Of a stretch of 11,608 nucleotides of DNA, positions 7,717 through 11,608 are shown one piece after another. The position numbers and the translations under genes are program-made. Every line of letters starts with the position of its first letter. Within the stretch, counting starts at the first letter, position 1. The DNA lies in the NCBI GenBank assembly GCA_030613125.1, contig JAUWMO010000078.1, forward strand, positions 1 to 11,608. The letters are read 5' to 3'. The stretch is from Bacteroidota bacterium (lineage in GTDB: Bacteria > Bacteroidota > Bacteroidia > Bacteroidales > VadinHA17). A model generated the notes under the pieces. It saw only the letters and a program-made list of their open reading frames with translations, was not told the DNA's origin and made no database searches.

Positions 7717-8650
7717 TTAAAAAGTTTGAAATATTATTTTTAATCCTTTTAATAACATCTTCATTTTCTGTCTTTTTAAATTCTTCACCCGTGATACTTT
7801 CGTACAGTTCGATATATCTATCGGATACACTCTCAACAAATTCATCCGGCATTTCCGGTACTCTCTGACCTGTTTGTCCCTGGAAATTATTACTGATCAA
7901 CCATTCGCGAACAAATTCCTTTGAGAGCTGTTTCTGAGGCTCTCCTTTGGCAAATCGTTCCTCATAACCACTCATGTAGAAATACCTTGAAGAATCAGGT
8001 GTATGGATCTCATCAATAAGATATATTTCCCCATCTTTTTTACCAAATTCATACTTTGTATCCACCAAAATAAGGCCTTTACCTTTTGCTATATTTGTAC
8101 CTCTATCGAACAGCTTGTATGTATACTCCTCAAGTTTATTATAATCGTGATGACTTACCAGACCACTTGCAATAATTTCCTCTTTTGAAATATCCTCATC
8201 ATGTCCGGTTTGTGCTTTGGTAGTAGGGGTTATTATTGGTTTAAAAAACTTTTGGTGCTCTTTCATACCCTCTAGCAGAGGGATACCACATAAAAATCGG
8301 TTTCCAGCCTTATAATGCCTCCATGCATGTCCGGTGAGATAGCCTCTTATAACCATTTCAATCTTAAAGGGTTCTATATAATGACCCACTGTAACATTTG
8401 GATCGGGACAACTTATTTTCCAGTTCGGGACTATATCACTGGTAGCATCAAGAAACTTTTCAGCTATCTGATTTAAGACCTGTCCTTTAAACGGAATACC
8501 TCTGGGCAGGATCACGTCAAAGGCCGAGATCCTGTCGGTGACAACCATAACCAGATAGTCATCAACATAATAAACATCACGTACTTTCCCCTCATATTTG
8601 CTTTTCAATCTTGAAAATGAAAAATCTGTATTTACAATTGCTGGTTTCAT
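7709..8650 (-). CDS. purC: Phosphoribosylaminoimidazole-succinocarboxamide synthase (SAICAR synthase)
   Basis: SAICAR synthase (EC 6.3.2.6) joins CAIR and aspartate using ATP in de novo purine synthesis, in the cytoplasm. The fingerprint is complete: KYEGKVRDVY (18-27, nucleotide-binding strand and glycine loop), TDRISAFDVILPRGIPFKG (38-56), the first family signature IEMVIRGYLTGHAW (97-110), PTTKAQTGHDEDIS (142-155), the second signature LVDTKYEFG (195-203) and IDEIHTPDSSRY (212-223). Its 313 residues place it in the longer form of the family rather than the approximately 240-residue form. The start ATG sits 36 bp after the phoH stop. No purine-operon neighbours are present; instead it is the middle gene of phoH-purC-capA, all on the minus strand. 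Confidence 0.97.
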   Translation of the reverse strand: MKPAIVNTDFSFSRLKSKYEGKVRDVYYVDDYLVMVVTDRISAFDVILPRGIPFKGQVLNQIAEKFLDATSDIVPNWKISCPDPNVTVGHYIEPFKIEMVIRGYLTGHAWRHYKAGNRFLCGIPLLEGMKEHQKFFKPIITPTTKAQTGHDEDISKEEIIASGLVSHHDYNKLEEYTYKLFDRGTNIAKGKGLILVDTKYEFGKKDGEIYLIDEIHTPDSSRYFYMSGYEERFAKGEPQKQLSKEFVREWLISNNFQGQTGQRVPEMPDEFVESVSDRYIELYESITGEEFKKTENEDVIKRIKNNISNFLNE

Positions 8651-8686
8651 TAGCTGTATTTTTCTTATATTATATTTAATAGAAAA

Positions 8687-9697
8687 TCAGTGATTAAAAT
8701 CCTTATCATTATTTCCTGGTTTGTTTTTACCGTATGAGTTATCTGTTTGCCTATTGTCATAATGATCATAAGCCCGTACAATATCTTTAACTAACTTATG
8801 CCGGACAATATCTCGTTCATCAAATTCTATTATTGAAATCCCTTCTATTTCATCAAGCAATTGTATAGCCAGAACCAGGCCTGAATCCCTTTTATTGGGC
8901 AGATCAATTTGAGTTATATCACCAGTAATAATAAATTTAGAATTAACACCCATACGGGTAAGGAACATCTTTAATTGGCTCAAAGTAGCATTCTGTGCTT
9001 CATCCATCACTACAAATGCATTTTCAAGAGTACGTCCTCTCATAAATGCCAGAGGTGCAATCTGAATGGTTTCATCTTCAATAAAATTACTAAGCTTTTT
9101 CGGAGGGATCATATCTCTTAAGGCATCATATAAAGGTTGTAGATAGGGATCAAGTTTTTCCCTCACATCTCCAGGTAAAAATCCAAGGTGTTCACCTGCT
9201 TCAACAGCAGGCCTGGTAAGTATGATCCGTCTTACCTGCCTGTTTTTCAAAGCCCTTACTGCCAAGGCAATGGCAGTATATGTTTTACCTGTACCAGCCG
9301 GACCGAATGTAATTAAAAGATCATTAAACTCATAATCCTCTACAAAAACTTTTTGATGTATTGTTCTGGCCTTAATAGGTTTTCCACTGTTCCCATATAC
9401 CAATACATCTTTTTTATTGCCATTTTTGGAAAATGTTTCCTCTAAACCATTTTCTAACAGTCTGTCCACATCATCTTCTGTAATTTCATTATGATCATGT
9501 AAGAATTGGAGAATCTTTTCCATTTTCTCTTCAAATATTCTAATTTCATTTTCATCACCCACAACCTTGAATACATCTCCCCTGGCAATCACTTTTATTT
9601 TCGGAAATCCTGAGGTAATCTTATTTAACAATTTGTTATGAACCCCATACAAGATTTTCGGATCAATACCTCGTAAGTGTATCTGCTTTTCAATCAT
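8687..9697 (-). CDS. phoH: PhoH-like ATPase (YbeZ type)
   Basis: This is a cytoplasmic P-loop ATPase of the PhoH/YbeZ family, linked in other bacteria to RNA metabolism and to ribosome quality control with YbeY. An N-terminal KH-like segment (residues about 5-65, IHLRGIDPKILYGVHNKL and on) precedes the ATPase core: Walker A GPAGTGKT (132-139), LTRPAVEAGEHLGFLPGD (160-177), Walker B FVVMDEAQNAT (228-238), FIITGDITQIDLP (255-267) and ERDIVRHKLVKDI (294-306). Length (336) is usual. The C-terminal 25 residues are Asn/Asp/Lys-rich and probably disordered. The gene heads the minus-strand operon and diverges from the DUF62 gene across 231 bp. ybeY is not seen in the window. The symbol follows common usage for Bacteroidota. 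Confidence 0.95.
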   Translation of the reverse strand: MIEKQIHLRGIDPKILYGVHNKLLNKITSGFPKIKVIARGDVFKVVGDENEIRIFEEKMEKILQFLHDHNEITEDDVDRLLENGLEETFSKNGNKKDVLVYGNSGKPIKARTIHQKVFVEDYEFNDLLITFGPAGTGKTYTAIALAVRALKNRQVRRIILTRPAVEAGEHLGFLPGDVREKLDPYLQPLYDALRDMIPPKKLSNFIEDETIQIAPLAFMRGRTLENAFVVMDEAQNATLSQLKMFLTRMGVNSKFIITGDITQIDLPNKRDSGLVLAIQLLDEIEGISIIEFDERDIVRHKLVKDIVRAYDHYDNRQTDNSYGKNKPGNNDKDFNH

Positions 9698-9855
9698 AAA
9701 GGTTTAATTTACTTAAAACATTTCTACTTATATAACATTCAGGCGTTTAACTAACAGCATTGATTCAACTATAATGCAATTAGCCAAATTGAACCTCCTT
9801 GTATTAATTATCGATTTTGACCTGCATTATTACATAGAGGTTTATTAATATTCAT

Positions 9856-9863
9856 TACTTTTG
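9856..9863 (+). promoter_or_regulatory. -7 promoter box for the DUF62-mazG operon
   Basis: TACTTTTG matches the Bacteroidota -7 consensus TAnnTTTG completely. No TTG lies at the ideal 19-21 base spacing upstream, so the -33 element is weak or absent. Transcription would begin near 9869-9870, about 60 bases before the ATG at 9929. Confidence 0.35.
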
Positions 9864-9871
9864 TCAACATA

Positions 9872-9879
9872 CAAAAATA
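9872..9879 (-). promoter_or_regulatory. -7 promoter box for the phoH operon
   Basis: The minus strand reads TATTTTTG here, again a full match to TAnnTTTG. A TTG is not seen at the expected -33 spacing. Transcription would start near 9865 and give phoH a leader of about 168 bases, which is long. The box faces the plus-strand box at 9856-9863. Confidence 0.3.
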
Positions 9880-9928
9880 AGTTCATTTTTTAAGCTTGAT
9901 AACTTTTATCTGAAGTTTTTTCAATCCG

Positions 9929-10708
9929 ATGCCTGTTATTACATTAACTACCGACTGGAATAAAAATGATTACTACCTTGCTGCCACTAAAGGTCTGATA
10001 ATCCAGACCTGTCCTAATACAACTATAATTGACATTTCACATCAGATACCTTCATTCAATGTAGTACAGGCAGCATTTCTTATCAAAAATAGTTACAGGC
10101 ATTTTCCAAAAGGTACCATCCATATAATAGGTGTGAATTCTGCCTCTGGGCCTGATACAAGATTTCTGGGAGTTTCATTTGACGATCAGTATTTTCTTTC
10201 ATATGATAATGGCATATTCGGGCTTATTTTTAAAGATAAACCCGAAGAGGCTATTGAAATAAAAACATTTGATAATTTTTCCCCAATATTCCCTGAATTA
10301 ACTATTCTTGCTGTAGCAGCCTGTAAAATAGTAAAGGGCATAAAATTAAAGAATCTTGGAAAAAAAGTCAAAGATTTTGCCATAACAGTTCCATTAAGAG
10401 CAGCCATTGACGAATCTGTAATTACAGGAAGTGTTATTTATATTGATTCATACAGAAATGCTATTACTAATATTACGAGAGAACTTTTTAATCGTGTGGG
10501 GCAAAACAGAAATTTTGAAATCTTGATACAAAGCGATCATTATAGAATCACGAGAATTAATCAAACATATGGCGAAACCACAATCGGAGAAATACTTGCT
10601 ATATTTAACTCTATTAATCTTTTAGAAATAGCTATAAACCGTGGTAATGCCGCTGACTTACTGGGACTGGATACCAGTTCCAGTATCCGCATAAAATTCA
10701 AAAAATAA
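9929..10708 (+). CDS. DUF62 family protein (SAM hydrolase / chlorinase-fluorinase-like)
   Basis: The family uses S-adenosylmethionine; most bacterial and archaeal members hydrolyse it to adenosine and methionine, and rare members use chloride or fluoride. Here ITLTTDWNKNDYYLAATKG (4-22) is the N-terminal SAM-binding loop (canonical TTDFG-x-DYY), IIDISHQI (33-40) follows, SYDNGIFGLI (91-100) is the family DNG motif, and the C-terminal barrel shows YIDSYRNAITNI (171-182) and LLEIAINRGNAADLLGL (231-247). Length 259 is normal. Some active-site positions look changed. The loop normally reading V-D-P-G-V-G-T-x-R reads VNSASGPDTR (69-78), and the segment normally containing the HGRDIF-type histidine reads NFSPIFPELTI (116-126). 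The Asp and His of the hydroxide-activating triad therefore seem absent, though Arg78 remains. It leads a probable operon with mazG, 15 bp downstream. Confidence 0.88.
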   Translation: MPVITLTTDWNKNDYYLAATKGLIIQTCPNTTIIDISHQIPSFNVVQAAFLIKNSYRHFPKGTIHIIGVNSASGPDTRFLGVSFDDQYFLSYDNGIFGLIFKDKPEEAIEIKTFDNFSPIFPELTILAVAACKIVKGIKLKNLGKKVKDFAITVPLRAAIDESVITGSVIYIDSYRNAITNITRELFNRVGQNRNFEILIQSDHYRITRINQTYGETTIGEILAIFNSINLLEIAINRGNAADLLGLDTSSSIRIKFKK

Positions 10709-10723
10709 TAAAATCTAAATTAT

Positions 10724-11539
10724 ATGAGTAAGATTGTTGAGAATGATCCGCTGAAAGAATTCGGACGATTATTAAATATCATGGATAATCTACGTGATAA
10801 ATGTCCCTGGGATAAACAGCAAACGATGGAAAGCTTACGCAAACTAACTTTGGAAGAAACCTATGAATTAGGTTATGCAATATTAAAAAAAGATATGGAT
10901 GAGATCAGGGGAGAATTAGGTGATCTTCTTTTGCATATTGTTTTTTACGCGAAAATTGGTTCTGAAACAGGAAGCTTTGATATTTATGATATCATTAAAA
11001 CAATTTGTGAGAAACTCATTCACCGTCATCCGCACGTCTATGGAGATGTTGAGGTTCAAAGTGCTGATGATGTAAAACAAAATTGGGAGGAACTTAAATT
11101 AAAGGAAGGCAGGAATGGTGTACTTTCCGGAGTTCCTCCTTCTCTCCCGGCCCTTATTAAGGCCAATCGTATACAGGAAAAAGCACATGGTGTTGGTTTC
11201 GACTGGAAAGAAAGAGAGCTGGTCTGGGATAAAATAGATGAAGAATTACTTGAGTTAAAGTCTGAGCTTAATTCTTTTGATGAAACACTAAGTAGTGAAA
11301 ATAATGAATTCATTGAAAATGAATTTGGTGACCTGTTATTCTCCATTATTAATGCTGCAAGATTGTATGGGGTTGATCCGGAGAATGCACTTGAAAAAAC
11401 CAACCTGAAATTTATTGACCGATTTAATTATATTGAAAAACAGGCAAAAGTCAGGCAATTATCGTTAAAGGAAATGACACTTGAAGAAATGGAAGCTTTT
11501 TGGGAACAAGCGAAAAGGATGAATCATGAACCATTTTGA
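10724..11539 (+). CDS. mazG: Nucleoside triphosphate pyrophosphohydrolase MazG
   Basis: MazG hydrolyses canonical and damaged NTPs/dNTPs to monophosphates and pyrophosphate in the cytoplasm, limiting misincorporation and, in E. coli, lowering ppGpp under starvation. The full-length two-domain form is present. Domain one has LRDKCPWDKQQT (23-34), LTLEETYELG (41-50, acidic E44-E45-x-x-E48) and ELGDLLLHIVFYAKI (64-78, E64-x-x-D67), then KLIHRHPHVYGD (97-108) and NWEELK (120-125). Domain two repeats the arrangement: VGFDW (157-161), IDEELLELKSEL (171-182) and ENEFGDLLFSIINAARL (198-214, E200-x-x-D203). All metal-binding carboxylates of both domains look intact. Length (271) is close to the E. coli protein. 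It follows the DUF62 gene by 15 bp and is probably cotranscribed. No mazEF toxin-antitoxin genes are nearby, as is usual outside Enterobacteria. Confidence 0.96.
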   Translation: MSKIVENDPLKEFGRLLNIMDNLRDKCPWDKQQTMESLRKLTLEETYELGYAILKKDMDEIRGELGDLLLHIVFYAKIGSETGSFDIYDIIKTICEKLIHRHPHVYGDVEVQSADDVKQNWEELKLKEGRNGVLSGVPPSLPALIKANRIQEKAHGVGFDWKERELVWDKIDEELLELKSELNSFDETLSSENNEFIENEFGDLLFSIINAARLYGVDPENALEKTNLKFIDRFNYIEKQAKVRQLSLKEMTLEEMEAFWEQAKRMNHEPF

Positions 11540-11570
11540 AATATGATTTATGAAGTATGAATGATGAAGG

Positions 11571-11608
11571 ATTGTTTAATTGTTTAATTGTTTAATTGTT
11601 TAATTGTT
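11571..11608. repeat. 8-bp tandem repeat (ATTGTTTA), reaching the window edge
   Basis: The unit ATTGTTTA is repeated perfectly four times and then continues for six more bases to the end of the window (4.75 copies seen), so the true length is unknown. The preceding bases (11541-11570) are a degenerate ATGA/TATGAA-rich stretch. It starts 31 bases after the mazG stop codon and lies outside the gene, so copy-number change would not alter a protein seen here. Confidence 0.9.

Noticed and set aside
9793..9800. Perfect AAGGAGGT Shine-Dalgarno-like sequence on the minus strand
   Set aside because: The next ATG is over 30 bases away and opens only a 10-codon frame; phoH starts about 95 bases downstream. 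Bacteroidota seldom use such sites.
11056..11403. Minus-strand 115-codon frame opposite mazG
   Set aside because: Serine-rich antisense shadow of the conserved MazG domains.

Overview
The window is AT-rich DNA from a member of the Bacteroidota, most likely a Bacteroidales/Marinilabiliales-like lineage. The indicators are a C-terminal type IX secretion (T9SS) sorting domain, an FtsX-type permease of the large two-repeat Bacteroidota kind, a LysM plus periplasmic-binding-fold exported protein, and promoters of the TTG-N19-21-TAnnTTTG type without Shine-Dalgarno sequences. No tRNA, rRNA, CRISPR array, intact transposase or phage gene was seen.

Layout. 2-850 (+): 3' end of a secreted T9SS cargo protein, cut by the left window edge. 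851-1565: a 715-base gene-poor stretch with a symmetric doublet of REP-like palindromes (1033-1170), a second hairpin element (1232-1303) and a dyad-rich AT tract with a possible promoter. 1566-3229 (+): an FtsX/MacB-type permease that lost its first periplasmic domain by an internal deletion and is out of frame at the junction. 3241-5226 (-): a triple-LysM protein with a type I periplasmic-binding fold. 5361-6428 (+): an unrecognised, mostly helical 355-aa protein. 6502-9697 (-): an apparent operon phoH - purC - capA-like. 9929-11539 (+): an apparent two-gene operon of a DUF62 (SAM hydrolase/chlorinase-like) protein and mazG. The window ends in an 8-bp tandem repeat.

How the genes fit together. 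The right half is housekeeping: a PhoH-like RNA-associated ATPase, purine synthesis (PurC), an exported CapA-like metallophosphoesterase-fold protein, S-adenosylmethionine turnover and NTP clean-up (MazG). The phoH and DUF62 genes diverge from a 231-bp region holding two face-to-face -7 boxes. The left half is envelope-related and more plastic, with signs of decay (the deleted permease) and repeat accumulation.

I found no convincing new multi-gene system. The points most worth a second look are the deletion junction in the permease, the nested inverted REP doublet, a promoter that overlaps the longest-ORF start of the LysM gene, the altered active-site positions of the DUF62 protein, and the unrecognised 355-aa gene.
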